Source of the DNA: Kordiimonas sp. SCSIO 12603
GTDB lineage: Bacteria; Pseudomonadota; Alphaproteobacteria; Sphingomonadales; Kordiimonadaceae
DNA length: 64,000 nucleotides
Assembly (NCBI RefSeq): GCF_024398035.1
Contig: NZ_CP073748.1
Coordinates: 1,463,520 to 1,527,519 of the forward strand
Direction: 5' to 3'
The number at the start of each line of letters is the position of its first letter. Position 1 is the first letter of the stretch. The position numbers and the translations under genes were made by a program. Positions 25,657 to 35,301 of the stretch are shown in pieces. The notes under the pieces are model-generated. The model was not told the DNA's origin, did no database searches, and saw only the letters and a list, made by a program, of their open reading frames with translations.

Positions 25657-26698
25657 CCAGCAATTCCTCTTCGCAGACAATATCATCTTCATCATTCTGG
25701 ATTGTTTGTGTTTCCGCTTGAGCATGTTCTTTGGGTGCATTGGGAACATCGAAATCTGCAAAAAAATGTTCCATTACGTGCGCAACACCTCTGTTGGCTA
25801 CGCTGCGTTGGTTTGGCTCGTAAAACATGCCTTTGTATGGCGTGCCTGTAATGATCTCATAAGATGGGAAATAATCTACATCATCTCTTTCATCAGCCAG
25901 ATCTCCTGCAACGGCTCTAAGAGTTGATTTAGAATATGTAGTGGATACCAGAACATGTTTTTCTGCAGCGGTTGCCGTTAACGGTACCGGGGATACTGTA
26001 AGAATGAATTTAATGTCATCATTAATGCTTTTGACTAATTCAATTGCCTTAACAAGTGAGGAATGAATTTCAGGGTATTTAAGATTCACAAAAACATGTT
26101 TGGATTTATCAAAGCTGCCTTGAAGTGTTCCTGGGCAAAGTGGGTAGAAATATCCTTCTTCAGTGTTTTTCCAGGCCTCGGTTAACCCCAGAGTGAATAC
26201 AAAGAACTTAGCGGTCTTTAAACTTTTGCGAATAGCAGTGAATGTAGCATTACGCGCAGCTATCAGTTCTTCTTCACTGGTAAAGCCGTTAGGCTCAATG
26301 TTTGGGCGGAAAGGGTCGTAATAGCGGCCGTTAGCATCCTTCCAGCATTCTTTGGGGGCTTTCGATGGATCTACCGCCCATTCAAGCCACTGAAGAAGTA
26401 AGCTTGTGGTGTAGATGTTTCCCGTACGGAATGAAAAAATACCGTAGTTATATTTATGTTTGGTTTCTGCATCGATAAAATCTGGAGCAATTTCCCCATC
26501 ATGCCAGTTATAACCATTAGCTGATAAGGCTTTGCCAATATGTTGTGCAAAACAAGAACCTGCAGTTAAAACTTGTTGATCAGGAAGTATTTTAAACTTG
26601 GGTTTCCATAAACCTTCAATGTTTAGAGGGTTTTTGCTGGCAACAGCGGTACGCCAAAAAGCTTCGGTAGGTAGATTTGAATATGGATGCATCACCAA
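25634..26698 (-). CDS. GSCFA-domain protein
   Basis: This 354-residue protein carries the defining motif VLTAGSCFAQHIGKAL (about residues 43-58), then YNYGIFSFRTGNIYTT, FVFTLGLTEAW and ILTVSPVPLTAT, all typical of GSCFA proteins. This family is related to SGNH/GDSL hydrolases and recurs in polysaccharide loci, where acyl-esterase or acyltransferase activity is suspected. The C-terminal 40 residues are acidic. It is first in a pair with the SGNH-like gene, transcribed away from the tagD-like gene's upstream side in the same direction. Confidence 0.75.
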   Translation of the reverse strand: MVMHPYSNLPTEAFWRTAVASKNPLNIEGLWKPKFKILPDQQVLTAGSCFAQHIGKALSANGYNWHDGEIAPDFIDAETKHKYNYGIFSFRTGNIYTTSLLLQWLEWAVDPSKAPKECWKDANGRYYDPFRPNIEPNGFTSEEELIAARNATFTAIRKSLKTAKFFVFTLGLTEAWKNTEEGYFYPLCPGTLQGSFDKSKHVFVNLKYPEIHSSLVKAIELVKSINDDIKFILTVSPVPLTATAAEKHVLVSTTYSKSTLRAVAGDLADERDDVDYFPSYEIITGTPYKGMFYEPNQRSVANRGVAHVMEHFFADFDVPNAPKEHAQAETQTIQNDEDDIVCEEELLDAFSEKK

Positions 26699-26808
26699 TA
26701 TACTTTTCTTCTCTAGGGCTTCTATCCAGTAGTATTATATGCATTGATACGCTTATATTTTTGCAAAGGGTTTTTCGAGTATCAACGCATAAGTATATGT
26801 AGCTATAA

Positions 26809-27204
26809 TTACAGCCTTTCCGATATGTCGCCAATTAATTGAGTGGTCGAAATGCCATCTGTTCTTTCGAGATAAACTACCTCACATAGGGGTTTATACT
26901 CGTCAAACTTGCCTTCCCAGTCATTTCCCATTACGAGCGCATCTGCTTTAAATCGCTGAATGTATTCACCCTTTTTCTCAAGAGATTCTTCTACAAATAC
27001 TTCATCAACGCATTCTAAAGCTTTGATAATTTCAACACGGTCTGCAGTGCTATATACTGGGGCTCTGTCCTTTTTTGATATGTTGAGCTCATCGCTCGAT
27101 ACACCAACAATCAAATGATCTCCAAGTGCCGCAGCTCGTTTTAGCAATCTGATATGACCGATATGAAGTAAGTCATATGTGCCAAACGTAATTATTCGTT
27201 TCAT
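26809..27204 (-). CDS. cytidylyltransferase of the TagD (glycerol-3-phosphate) type
   Basis: This 131-residue protein is of normal TagD size. It shows TFGTYDLLHIGHIRLLKRA with the HxGH nucleotide-binding motif (residues 6-24), a DRVEIIKAL block, and ERTDGISTTQLI with the ISTT signature. The family makes CDP-glycerol from CTP and glycerol-3-phosphate, or analogous CDP-alcohols. With the LicD-like and LtaS-like genes of the locus it implies a phospho-alcohol decoration of the surface glycan. The exact alcohol cannot be told from sequence. It is divergent from the licD-like gene across 132 bases that must hold both promoters. Confidence 0.8.
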   Translation of the reverse strand: MKRIITFGTYDLLHIGHIRLLKRAAALGDHLIVGVSSDELNISKKDRAPVYSTADRVEIIKALECVDEVFVEESLEKKGEYIQRFKADALVMGNDWEGKFDEYKPLCEVVYLERTDGISTTQLIGDISERL

Positions 27205-27336
27205 TATGTTCCCAATAGGTAGTCATTTACTTGATTTTTGTATCGTGCAATATACGCATAGATTTATGTAAGTAAAGCAATAGCCCTTTGGGAAAGCTTC
27301 GTTTCCCTTGGTTCCTGTTCGGAGAAATTTTTAAAT

Positions 27337-29289
27337 ATGTCTAACTTTAAATCGGGTCAACTTGACCGATTGAAGAAAAATTTTCAGCAGCTTAGCGAAG
27401 GTATGAATTTAACAGAGTTAGGTAAGTTTCTACCTGGTCATAAGTGGTCGCCTTCGACAGCGTTAAAAGCACTGCATATCTCTGTACCTAAGGGCATTAA
27501 GAAAATTCGTATTGAGTCTGATTCAGGCGCTAGTTCATCTCTGTGTTTTAGCCAGCTTAGTTTTATTGGCCTGGAAAAAGGCAAGGTTATGCTGACTGAT
27601 TTGTCAGAGTATGTGACTGCTTCTCAAAGCAGCCATTACCGAGATGCAGGCAATGCTGAAGCAGCAACTTCAGGTGCACTTTTTAGTAATAATATACATA
27701 CAAAAGCTGAAGTGGGTGCCTTTTGGCAGGCTGATTTACCTGACACGGTAGAACTGCAGGATATTTACCTGCAAAAACGAGGGGGTGTTGAAGGTATTAA
27801 CCACAGTAAGCTGAAAGTTTTTGGTACAAGAAGTACAGGTGAAGATGTTCTCCTGTACCGAAACTTTGAAGGCGAGTTTCGAAGTGCCCAATTGCAAGAA
27901 CTTATAGCTTCAACTATTGAAGCGGCCGAGCAGCTTGGAAAGTTTGTACCGGACAGGAAAAAAGAAACTTACGATTTACTGCTTGAGCTAATTGCCGCAG
28001 ATATAGCTGAAGCTGCTGCTCTGCGTAAAAAAGAGGTATTTGAACCAAATCAACTTTGGCGGACTTCTCTTGCTCGTAAACTATTGAAGCTTGTTGATGC
28101 TGCTTTGGTGCCTGGGCAGGATTTTGGAACCAAGCCTGAAAGCGGTTATGTTGCCAAGTTTGCAAAGCAAAAAGCACGTTTTTTGCGTATCAGGGTATAT
28201 GGTGCTTTGGCCACGTCTCTTGGGGGAATACAGCTTTTAAATAGCAACGTACCAGATGCTGATATGCCTGTTTTTTCAGGTAAAACAACCAAATTTATGT
28301 ATCATATATCAAGTGCTTTTGCGCCTGATTATTACCAACTGGGTTTCAGAGGAAAAGCTTGCTCTCGTATTATCGAATTTGAGAGCGAGGAAGAGTTTGA
28401 TGGGCTGCGCGTTTGGAACGTTAACCAAATGCAATGTGCAAATACCTTGTTTATTGATTTCGAAATCAGTGATGACCGAAAGACATGGACATGTATTCAC
28501 CGAAAAGGTCGGGAATATAAATATTTAAATGATATACTGGATCTTGTTGGTGCTTTGTGCCCTTCGCCAATGCTGCCTGAGCATGGATATGTATTGGGGA
28601 AAATGTTCACCATCTATCGCCGCCGTAATATGATCAAACCTTTATCTGCATTAACTAGAAATTCAGGAAATCTGGAAGAAAAGGTTTTTGAAGGTTCTAA
28701 CTCTGTATTCGATCAACAAAAGTATGCGTCTCCGCTCCGCCTTGGGAAGCATGGATTGATGGTACCGATTGGATATCGGGACGAAAAGGAAACAATGCAG
28801 CAGCTTTGTAGGGTTCGTGATGATATTGAAGCACTCGGATATAAGCCGATGCTGATGTATGGAACGTTATTGGGTGCGGTGAGGGAAAAAGATTTTATTC
28901 CACATGATGATGATCTTGACCTGGCAATTATTGTTGAAGACGTACACCCAGATAAGTTGATTGAAGAGGCAGATAAAGTTTATGACGCGATGAAGGCCGC
29001 TGGGATTAAAACTAGCCGGGGCCCAGCCCATGCACCTCTATTTCACTGTCAGAGGCCACCTTTAACAATTGATATATTTATATTAGCGCAGTTTGAGGGA
29101 AAAATATATTGGCCTCATAAAGCTCTGGCAATTGTGCCTGAGGATGCAAATATCTTTCTTCCGGCTGGGCAGATAGAATTCAAAGGTGAATTATTCTCTG
29201 CCCCAGCGGATGTAGAAGCTGTCCTGGAAGCTCGGTACGGAGCAGACTGGCGCATCCCAAACGCTGCTTTTGAGTGGACAGGGCAGTAA
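27337..29289 (+). CDS. LicD-like phosphotransferase with N-terminal discoidin-like domain(s)
   Basis: In this 650-residue protein the C-terminal 170 residues hold the LicD/nucleotidyltransferase-fold signature: MLMYGTLLGAVREKDFIPHD followed by DDLDLAIIV, then a LTIDIFIL strand and late ARYGADWRIPN. LicD proteins transfer phosphocholine or other phospho-groups from CDP-donors to glycans. The N-terminal 200 residues (YVTASQSSHYRDAGNAEAA, GAFWQADLPDTVELQDIYL) look like an F5/8 type C (discoidin) carbohydrate-binding fold, and a second such region may occupy 270-420. This would bind the glycan acceptor. There is no membrane segment. It pairs logically with the TagD-like enzyme. Confidence 0.7.
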   Translation: MSNFKSGQLDRLKKNFQQLSEGMNLTELGKFLPGHKWSPSTALKALHISVPKGIKKIRIESDSGASSSLCFSQLSFIGLEKGKVMLTDLSEYVTASQSSHYRDAGNAEAATSGALFSNNIHTKAEVGAFWQADLPDTVELQDIYLQKRGGVEGINHSKLKVFGTRSTGEDVLLYRNFEGEFRSAQLQELIASTIEAAEQLGKFVPDRKKETYDLLLELIAADIAEAAALRKKEVFEPNQLWRTSLARKLLKLVDAALVPGQDFGTKPESGYVAKFAKQKARFLRIRVYGALATSLGGIQLLNSNVPDADMPVFSGKTTKFMYHISSAFAPDYYQLGFRGKACSRIIEFESEEEFDGLRVWNVNQMQCANTLFIDFEISDDRKTWTCIHRKGREYKYLNDILDLVGALCPSPMLPEHGYVLGKMFTIYRRRNMIKPLSALTRNSGNLEEKVFEGSNSVFDQQKYASPLRLGKHGLMVPIGYRDEKETMQQLCRVRDDIEALGYKPMLMYGTLLGAVREKDFIPHDDDLDLAIIVEDVHPDKLIEEADKVYDAMKAAGIKTSRGPAHAPLFHCQRPPLTIDIFILAQFEGKIYWPHKALAIVPEDANIFLPAGQIEFKGELFSAPADVEAVLEARYGADWRIPNAAFEWTGQ

Positions 29290-29453
29290 TTTGATTATTG
29301 TTATGTGAGTAGGATCTTTTTTACATAATTACAAATTTATAAGAAAAATATACTCAAAAATAGCTATTTGTATATATTTTTTGAAAAGTTAATCTCTGAT
29401 ATATGAGTTGTATAGAAAATATTGATTTCTTGTTACTTGTATATGGAGTAGGA

Positions 29454-29480
29454 CCTTCCCAAGTTATTGAAGGGTTTTTT
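29454..29480 (+). terminator. hairpin plus T-run upstream of cysD
   Basis: CCTTC (29454-29458) and GAAGG (29469-29473) form a short stem followed by T29475-T29480. It lies 165 bases after the licD-like stop and 65 bases before cysD, so it could end the licD message or act as an attenuator for cysD. An ATTAATAC/GTATTAAT inverted repeat (29487-29494 and 29522-29529) follows between it and the cysD start. Confidence 0.4.
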
Positions 29481-29544
29481 CCGTGGATTAATACCTACGG
29501 TGAGATATTCTTGAAGTGCATGTATTAATTTTAGGCGGTTATTA

Positions 29545-30450
29545 ATGACAAAAACGCTTACTCATTTGAAGCGACTGGAAGCGGAAAGCATCCAGATTAT
29601 GCGGGAAGTTGCAGCAGAAGCTGAAAACCCAGTAATGCTTTATTCTATTGGTAAAGACAGTAGTGTGATGCTGCATCTTGCCATGAAGGCATTTTACCCT
29701 TCAAAACCTCCGTTTCCTGTAATGCATGTGGATACCACGTGGAAATTCCGCGAGATGATCGAATTCCGCGACCGTATCTGTAAAGAAAACGGTCTGGACC
29801 TTATTGTGCACATCAATGAAGAAGGTGTGAAAGAAGGCGTTGGCCCGTTCACTCATGGTTCCGCAATCCACACGGATGTGATGAAAACACAGGCGCTTAA
29901 GCAAGCGCTTGATAAATACAAGTTTGATGCAGCCTTTGGTGGCGCACGCCGGGATGAAGAGAAATCCCGTGCGAAAGAACGTGTATTTTCTTTCCGCTCT
30001 GCCCAGCACCGCTGGGACCCAAAGAACCAGCGCCCAGAGCTGTGGAGTGTTTATAACACCCGTAAATCGCAAGGTGAAAGCATCCGTGTATTCCCGCTTT
30101 CCAACTGGACCGAGCTTGATATCTGGCAATATATCCACTTGGAAAATATAGAAATCCCAAGCCTTTACCTTTCTGAAAAACGCCCGGTTGTTGAGCGTGA
30201 TGGCCAGCTCTTTATGGTTGATGATGACCGCATGCCTCTCCGTGAGGGTGAAACACCAGAGATGAAAATGGTGCGGTTCCGCACGCTTGGCTGTTATCCG
30301 CTAACGGGCGCCGTGGAATCTGAAGCCAGCACACTTACTGAGGTTATTCAGGAAATGCTGCTGACAACCACATCCGAGCGTCAAGGCCGGGTGATTGACC
30401 ATGATAGCGCAGCTTCCATGGAAAAGAAAAAGCAGGAAGGATACTTCTAG
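29545..30450 (+). CDS. cysD: sulfate adenylyltransferase subunit 2
   Basis: This 301-residue protein is the catalytic small subunit of ATP sulfurylase, which with CysN turns sulfate and ATP into APS. The PP-loop [45 protein letters not shown] and the C-terminal [13 protein letters not shown] are diagnostic. The length is normal. It opens a three-gene unit with a sulfotransferase and cysNC, without the reductive genes cysH or cysIJ in view, which suggests that the PAPS made here is used for sulfation. Confidence 0.96.
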   Translation: MTKTLTHLKRLEAESIQIMREVAAEAENPVMLYSIGKDSSVMLHLAMKAFYPSKPPFPVMHVDTTWKFREMIEFRDRICKENGLDLIVHINEEGVKEGVGPFTHGSAIHTDVMKTQALKQALDKYKFDAAFGGARRDEEKSRAKERVFSFRSAQHRWDPKNQRPELWSVYNTRKSQGESIRVFPLSNWTELDIWQYIHLENIEIPSLYLSEKRPVVERDGQLFMVDDDRMPLREGETPEMKMVRFRTLGCYPLTGAVESEASTLTEVIQEMLLTTTSERQGRVIDHDSAASMEKKKQEGYF

Positions 30451-30485
30451 CCTTTTGGGTAGAGTATTTGGATTGGAACCGTTTC

Positions 30486-31292
30486 ATGACACGCCGCGCA
30501 TACGTTGATCATAATGCCAGAAGATTATTCTACTGGTCCCCCAAAGCTGGATGTACCAGCTTTGTGCGCTGGTTTATGATTAATCGGTTAGGCGTTCGCT
30601 ATAAGGATTATAAGGACCGTTATTCCGGCCCCCGAGGATATCTGGATGGTGAAGGGTACGGCCTGGATCATAAAGAAGCGAACAAGCTAGCACTTGAAGA
30701 GGGCTATGAAACAGTTGCTCTTGTACGTCATCCCGCTACACGTGTTTTAAGCGCCTATCTGAATAAGTTTGTTCTGTATGGTGGTGATTGGTTGACATCG
30801 CGGGAGAGGCTGGAGCCTTTTGTTCAAATGTCACTGCGTCAGTGGGGGTATGATGAAAGTGATGATCAGCTTTATGCTGGCATTTCGTTTAGCCAGTTTC
30901 TGGATGTTTTATCAAAACATGTAAAAGCGGCAGGTAGGGCTTGCCCAAAACTTGATAACCACTGGAATATTCAGTCTCAAATCAATGATGCGGCAACCAC
31001 TTTCAGTTTTGATCATATTTTCAAAATCGAAGAGATGAATCTGTTTAGTGAATGGCTGAAAGAACAATATGGTATCGATGCTGATATCGAGCATAAAAAT
31101 CAAACCAAATACGAAACCAGTGAAACCTATGCTGATTATAGCGAACTGTCTTCCGTAGAGATCGCTGAGGCACAATATCCTCTGCATGCGAATAGTTTTT
31201 TGCAACAGCATACCCTTGAAAAAATACACCAAATCTTCGCGACAGATTTTGACGTGTTCAATTATGACCCAATGGTCATCCCACAACGATAG
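30486..31292 (+). CDS. sulfotransferase (Sulfotransfer_2 / carbohydrate type)
   Basis: This 268-residue protein has both PAPS-binding signatures: [16 protein letters not shown] (5'-phosphosulfate loop, Lys20, Ser25 area) and [19 protein letters not shown] (3'-phosphate site, Arg81 and Ser89). Family members of the HNK-1/chondroitin type sulfate carbohydrate hydroxyls. It is placed between cysD and cysNC, eight bases before cysNC, so PAPS supply and use are in one transcript. The start is uncertain: ATG at 30486 is used here, and a TTG at 30468 would add six residues. The probable substrate is the capsule. Confidence 0.85.
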   Translation: MTRRAYVDHNARRLFYWSPKAGCTSFVRWFMINRLGVRYKDYKDRYSGPRGYLDGEGYGLDHKEANKLALEEGYETVALVRHPATRVLSAYLNKFVLYGGDWLTSRERLEPFVQMSLRQWGYDESDDQLYAGISFSQFLDVLSKHVKAAGRACPKLDNHWNIQSQINDAATTFSFDHIFKIEEMNLFSEWLKEQYGIDADIEHKNQTKYETSETYADYSELSSVEIAEAQYPLHANSFLQQHTLEKIHQIFATDFDVFNYDPMVIPQR

Positions 31293-31300
31293 AAATTGCC

Positions 31301-33223
31301 ATGGCACACCAAGACGAACTCATTGCTAAAGATATTGATGCATACCTCAAAGCGCAGGAAGAGAAATCCATGCTGCGTTTCATCACCTGTGGTAGCGTGG
31401 ATGATGGTAAATCAACGCTGATTGGCCGCCTTCTTTATGATAGTAAGATGATCTTTGAAGATCAGCTGAATGCACTTGAATCTGACAGTAAGAAAATGGG
31501 TACGCAGGGCGAGGAAATTGATTTCGCACTGCTTGTTGATGGCCTCGCTGCCGAGCGTGAGCAGGGCATCACCATTGATGTAGCATACCGTTTCTTCTCA
31601 ACAGATAAGCGCAAATTCATTGTGGCGGATACCCCAGGCCACGAACAGTACACCCGTAATATGGCAACAGGTGCTTCCACGGCAGATGTAGCCATCCTGC
31701 TGATTGATGCGCGCAAGGGTGTGCTTACCCAAACACGTCGCCACAGTTTTATCGCCAGCTTGCTTGGTATCAAGCATGTAGTGCTTGCGGTGAACAAGAT
31801 GGACCTTGTGGACTATGACCAGAAGGTACTGACAGATATTGAGCTGGAATACCGCGAATTCGCGAAAAACTTCGGTTTCAAGCAGATTGTATCCATTCCG
31901 GTTTCCGCGCTCAAAGGCGATAATATCCTGAACCACAGTGAGAACACACCGTGGTATAACGGCCCGTGCCTTCTTGAGTATCTGGAAACTGTTGAGGTTG
32001 ATGATGATCGCCAATCCGCAGATTTCCGTATGCCGGTGCAGTGGGTGAACCGCCCGAACCTTGATTTCCGTGGTTTCTCTGGTTCCATCGCATCGGGTAC
32101 TGTACGTGTTGGTGACAGCGTAAAAGCTCTGCCAAGCGCGAAGGAAAGCAAGATTAAATCCATCGTTACCTATGATGGTGAACTTGATTACGCGGTGGCG
32201 GGTGAAGCGGTAACGCTCACCCTTGAGGATGAGATTGATATCTCCCGCGGTGATGTGATCGCAGGCAAAGATAACCCGCCAGAAGTGGCAGATCAGTTCG
32301 AAGCAAAAATCATCTGGATGTCAGATGAAGCCATGCTGCCGGGCCGGCCATATCTTTTCAAAACATCAAATAAGATGATGCCGGGCGTGGTAACAGACCT
32401 GAAAAACAAGGTGAACGTAAACACGCTTGAAGAAACAGCTGCCAAGAAGCTTGAGTTGAATGAAATTGGCCGCTGTAACATTAATCTGGATAGCCAGATC
32501 GCGTTTGATCCATACGATACAAACCGCGAAATGGGCAGCTTCATCATCATTGACCGCATGACCAATAACACAGTTGGTGTGGGCATGATCGATTTTGCCC
32601 TTCGCCGTGCCTCCAACATCCACTGGCAAGCTATGGATGTGGATAAAGAAGCACGTGCTGAGCAGAAGCACCAGCGCCCTGCGGTTCTGTGGTTCACGGG
32701 GCTTTCCGGTTCAGGTAAATCAACCGTTGCCAACATTGTTGAAAAGCGCCTGTTTGCGCGCGGTCGCCACACTTATGTGCTGGATGGTGATAATGTGCGC
32801 CACGGCCTCAATAAAGATCTTGGCTTCACGGATGCTGACCGTGTGGAAAACATCCGCCGTGTAGGTGAAGTATCCAAGCTTATGGTGGATGCGGGCCTTA
32901 TGGTGATGACCAGCTTTATCTCACCCTTCAAAACCGAGCGCCGCATGGTGCGCGAGATGATGGGCGAAGGTGAGTTCATTGAAGTGTTTGTGGATACCCC
33001 GATTGAGGTATGTGCCGAGCGTGATCCGAAAGGCCTTTATAAGAAAGCAAAAGCAGGTGAAATTAAAAACTTCACAGGCTTTGATAGCCCTTATGAAGAA
33101 CCAGAGCGCGCTGACATCCACGTAAAAACTGCGGAATTCGCCGCAGAAAAATGCGCAGACCAGATTATAGAATATCTCGAAGAAAATGGTTATCTGAACG
33201 CGAACGGAAACGGGCAGCGATAA
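31301..33223 (+). CDS. cysNC: bifunctional sulfate adenylyltransferase subunit 1 / APS kinase
   Basis: In this 640-residue fusion residues 1-440 are CysN, an EF-Tu-like GTPase that drives ATP sulfurylase. Its G motifs are [27 protein letters not shown] and NKMDLVDY. Residues 455-640 are CysC, APS kinase, with [16 protein letters not shown] (P-loop) and [17 protein letters not shown]. The fusion is widespread in proteobacteria and produces PAPS directly from APS. It ends the cysD-sulfotransferase-cysNC unit and is followed by a strong terminator. Confidence 0.96.
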   Translation: MAHQDELIAKDIDAYLKAQEEKSMLRFITCGSVDDGKSTLIGRLLYDSKMIFEDQLNALESDSKKMGTQGEEIDFALLVDGLAAEREQGITIDVAYRFFSTDKRKFIVADTPGHEQYTRNMATGASTADVAILLIDARKGVLTQTRRHSFIASLLGIKHVVLAVNKMDLVDYDQKVLTDIELEYREFAKNFGFKQIVSIPVSALKGDNILNHSENTPWYNGPCLLEYLETVEVDDDRQSADFRMPVQWVNRPNLDFRGFSGSIASGTVRVGDSVKALPSAKESKIKSIVTYDGELDYAVAGEAVTLTLEDEIDISRGDVIAGKDNPPEVADQFEAKIIWMSDEAMLPGRPYLFKTSNKMMPGVVTDLKNKVNVNTLEETAAKKLELNEIGRCNINLDSQIAFDPYDTNREMGSFIIIDRMTNNTVGVGMIDFALRRASNIHWQAMDVDKEARAEQKHQRPAVLWFTGLSGSGKSTVANIVEKRLFARGRHTYVLDGDNVRHGLNKDLGFTDADRVENIRRVGEVSKLMVDAGLMVMTSFISPFKTERRMVREMMGEGEFIEVFVDTPIEVCAERDPKGLYKKAKAGEIKNFTGFDSPYEEPERADIHVKTAEFAAEKCADQIIEYLEENGYLNANGNGQR

Positions 33224-33253
33224 GCCAGATGAAAAGCGATAGATAAAATATTT

Positions 33254-33282
33254 AAAGGCTGGGATTTCTCCCGGCCTTTTTT
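33254..33282 (+). terminator. intrinsic terminator after cysNC
   Basis: AAAGGCTGGGA (33254-33264) pairs with TCCCGGCCTTT (33269-33279), eleven pairs with one G-U and a four-base loop, followed by T-residues to 33282. It closes the sulfate-activation operon. Confidence 0.88.
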
Positions 33283-33314
33283 GTAACTGAATGCCAGATA
33301 AGGGAGAGTGTAGT

Positions 33315-33812
33315 ATGCTCAAAGAGACAATTGTAAAACTTATGGATTTCAAGCGCTGGGCCAATAAGCGTACATTCGGGTTTGCTATGTCTTTAACGGA
33401 AGAAGAAGCGCTCAAGCACCGGAACACCCATTTTGGTAACATCGTTCACACACTTAACCATGTGTATGTGGTGGATGATATTTTCAGGGCCCACCTTGAA
33501 GGGCGTGCGCATGGCTATATGGGCAGAAATACAGATACATCCCCACCTCTTGCCGTTGTGTTTGAAGCACAGCAGATGATGGATGATTGGTGGTGTGCTT
33601 ACGCGGAAAGCATGACCGAAGAATTGCTTGCGGAAGTGATCAATTTCACCTTCGTAGATGGCGGCGAGGGCGCGATGACCCGAGGCGATATTTTCATGCA
33701 TATTGTAAACCACGGCAATTATCACCGGGGTTTTGTGGGTGCTATGCTCAATCAGGCTGGGGTAACACCAGATGCCACTGATTATCCTGTATATCTGCGT
33801 GATGTAGTTTAA
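33315..33812 (+). CDS. DinB-family four-helix metal-binding protein
   Basis: This 165-residue protein shows the DinB/YfiT layout: an N-terminal helix with DFKRWANKRTFGFA, a histidine in HTLNHVYVVDDIF, and the closing histidine pair in MHIVNHGNYHRGFVGAML. These three histidines form the metal site of the family, whose members are thiol-dependent transferases or DNA-damage-induced proteins of unknown activity. AGGGAG at 33301-33306 fixes the ATG at 33315. It is flanked by terminators on both sides, so it is a single-gene unit. Confidence 0.85.
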   Translation: MLKETIVKLMDFKRWANKRTFGFAMSLTEEEALKHRNTHFGNIVHTLNHVYVVDDIFRAHLEGRAHGYMGRNTDTSPPLAVVFEAQQMMDDWWCAYAESMTEELLAEVINFTFVDGGEGAMTRGDIFMHIVNHGNYHRGFVGAMLNQAGVTPDATDYPVYLRDVV

Positions 33813-33863
33813 ACGTAAAGATTGCCGTTAAGGTGAAAATCACATTGTGTTGAAAGACTTAAG

Positions 33864-33892
33864 AAAGGCTGCCATGGGCGGTAGCCTTTTTT
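33864..33892 (+). terminator. intrinsic terminator after the DinB-like gene
   Basis: AAAGGCTGCC (33864-33873) pairs with GGTAGCCTTT (33880-33889), ten pairs with one G-U, followed by T-residues to 33892. Confidence 0.8.
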
Positions 33893-33932
33893 ATTCTGGT
33901 GTGTATAGTTCCCTCATTGGTTGGGAGGATGT

Positions 33933-34541
33933 ATGCAAACACTACTGGATGATGCGAAGAAGGAATTGGCAGAGGGCGAAGAAATTCTCTGGCATGGGCA
34001 AGGAACTTCGCGGTTTTTACTATCAGGCAATGAATGGTTGTGCTTAGGCGTGGTGTTGTATCAGGTTTGGAGCTTTTTCTTCCTGACAGGAAATGTGGAA
34101 TATGCTGATCTGAAAGAAATGCCGGATAAAGTATTCTATCTTCTTAACTGGTTAGCTTATGCCCTTGTACCAATCCTATTATTTTTTGGCTTAGGTGTTC
34201 CTCGCATTAGGATGAATTGGCGAAAGAATTCTTTGTATGTCCTCACCAATGAGCGTGTTCTGCTGCTTCACGGGAAAGGCACAGAGGCGGTTTCCTATAA
34301 AGGACTGAGAGCAGTGCATTTAGTGCGTCATTGGGGTGGCCGGGAATCTATAATTTTTGAACCCTTGCAAAGCAATATTCCGGTCAGCTACGGAATGCTG
34401 TTGGCGACATATCGTTATATGGGTGGCAGTGGCCAGATAGTACATTTTTCAATGCTCGAAGATGCCGCAGAAGCAAAGGCAGTGTTAAGCCAGATTGCGC
34501 CGGGTAAACTGGATAATGAACTCGTTGGTGAAGCTGCATAG
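33933..34541 (+). CDS. membrane protein with PH-like domain, paralogue A
   Basis: This 202-residue protein has an N-terminal helix, then EEILWHGQGTSRFLL, two membrane segments (about residues 35-55 and 75-95), then SLYVLTNERVLLLHG and HLVRHWGGRESIIFEP. The closing strand pattern is like bacterial PH (bPH) domains of membrane proteins. The ATG at 33933 has GGAGGA at 33924-33929. The next gene is a clear paralogue with the same ends (LEDAAEAKAVLSQI versus LEDAAGAKAVLSRI). The function is unknown; it presumably sits in the inner membrane with the PH-like part in the cytoplasm. Confidence 0.65.
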   Translation: MQTLLDDAKKELAEGEEILWHGQGTSRFLLSGNEWLCLGVVLYQVWSFFFLTGNVEYADLKEMPDKVFYLLNWLAYALVPILLFFGLGVPRIRMNWRKNSLYVLTNERVLLLHGKGTEAVSYKGLRAVHLVRHWGGRESIIFEPLQSNIPVSYGMLLATYRYMGGSGQIVHFSMLEDAAEAKAVLSQIAPGKLDNELVGEAA

Positions 34542-34588
34542 CCTGGCGATTTCAGTGCGAAATATGTGGTGATGAACAAAGGAAATAG

Positions 34589-35185
34589 ATGCTGGATTTG
34601 TTAACTAAAGCCAAAGATGAACTTGTTGAAGGTGAAGAAATCCTTTGGCACGGGCAGGGCGGTTCGAAAATACATTTTACCGGGCTTCAGATCACACTAT
34701 TTGCATTCGCTGTGTTTTTGGTGATGTGGGTTTTGATTGGCGGACTGGTTCAGTTAGTTAGTGCTGATTTAGATACTGCAATTGAATATGTGACGGGTAC
34801 CACTAAGCTCATGCTTCTGGTGCAGGCTATACCACTATTTACAATAGGGTATAGTGAAGCTGAAAGAACAGCAAACGAGAGGAAAGCATCCCTATATGTG
34901 CTTACCAATAAAGGCGCTATTCGGTGCACGCATAAGGGTGTGTTTTGCTATAACTATAATGAGCTGAAAACTATTCATTTGAAGAAGCACAGGAACGGTG
35001 CAGAAGCCATTATTTTTGAACCAAAAAAAACACAAGCGGTGCTCGGCTATAAAGGATACCGTTTCTTCGGGAATGGCGGGCTTGTATCTTTTGCAGTGCT
35101 TGAAGATGCGGCGGGAGCGAAGGCTGTGCTAAGTCGGATTGTGCCGGATAAGCTGGATGGTGAGTTCACAGGCGCGGTGGTGTAA
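34589..35185 (+). CDS. membrane protein with PH-like domain, paralogue B
   Basis: This 198-residue protein has the same architecture as its upstream neighbour: EGEEILWHGQGGSK, two membrane segments (about residues 32-52 and 68-88), ASLYVLTNKGAIRC, then KTIHLKKHRNGAEAIIFEP. Conservation is strongest in the first 25 residues, the YVLTN strand and the last 40 residues, while the membrane segments have diverged. It arose by tandem duplication. The gap to the first copy is 47 bases, so the two are probably cotranscribed. No function is assigned. Confidence 0.65.
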   Translation: MLDLLTKAKDELVEGEEILWHGQGGSKIHFTGLQITLFAFAVFLVMWVLIGGLVQLVSADLDTAIEYVTGTTKLMLLVQAIPLFTIGYSEAERTANERKASLYVLTNKGAIRCTHKGVFCYNYNELKTIHLKKHRNGAEAIIFEPKKTQAVLGYKGYRFFGNGGLVSFAVLEDAAGAKAVLSRIVPDKLDGEFTGAVV

Positions 35186-35301
35186 TTTCCTGAATAATGC
35201 CGTTTCTTAAAGGTTCTCGACAATGGTAGTCTTTTTTATAAAGAGATTTCGTGTTATTATACATATTCATCGTCATAGATTTAGGTTGATAAAGTATTCA
35301 C

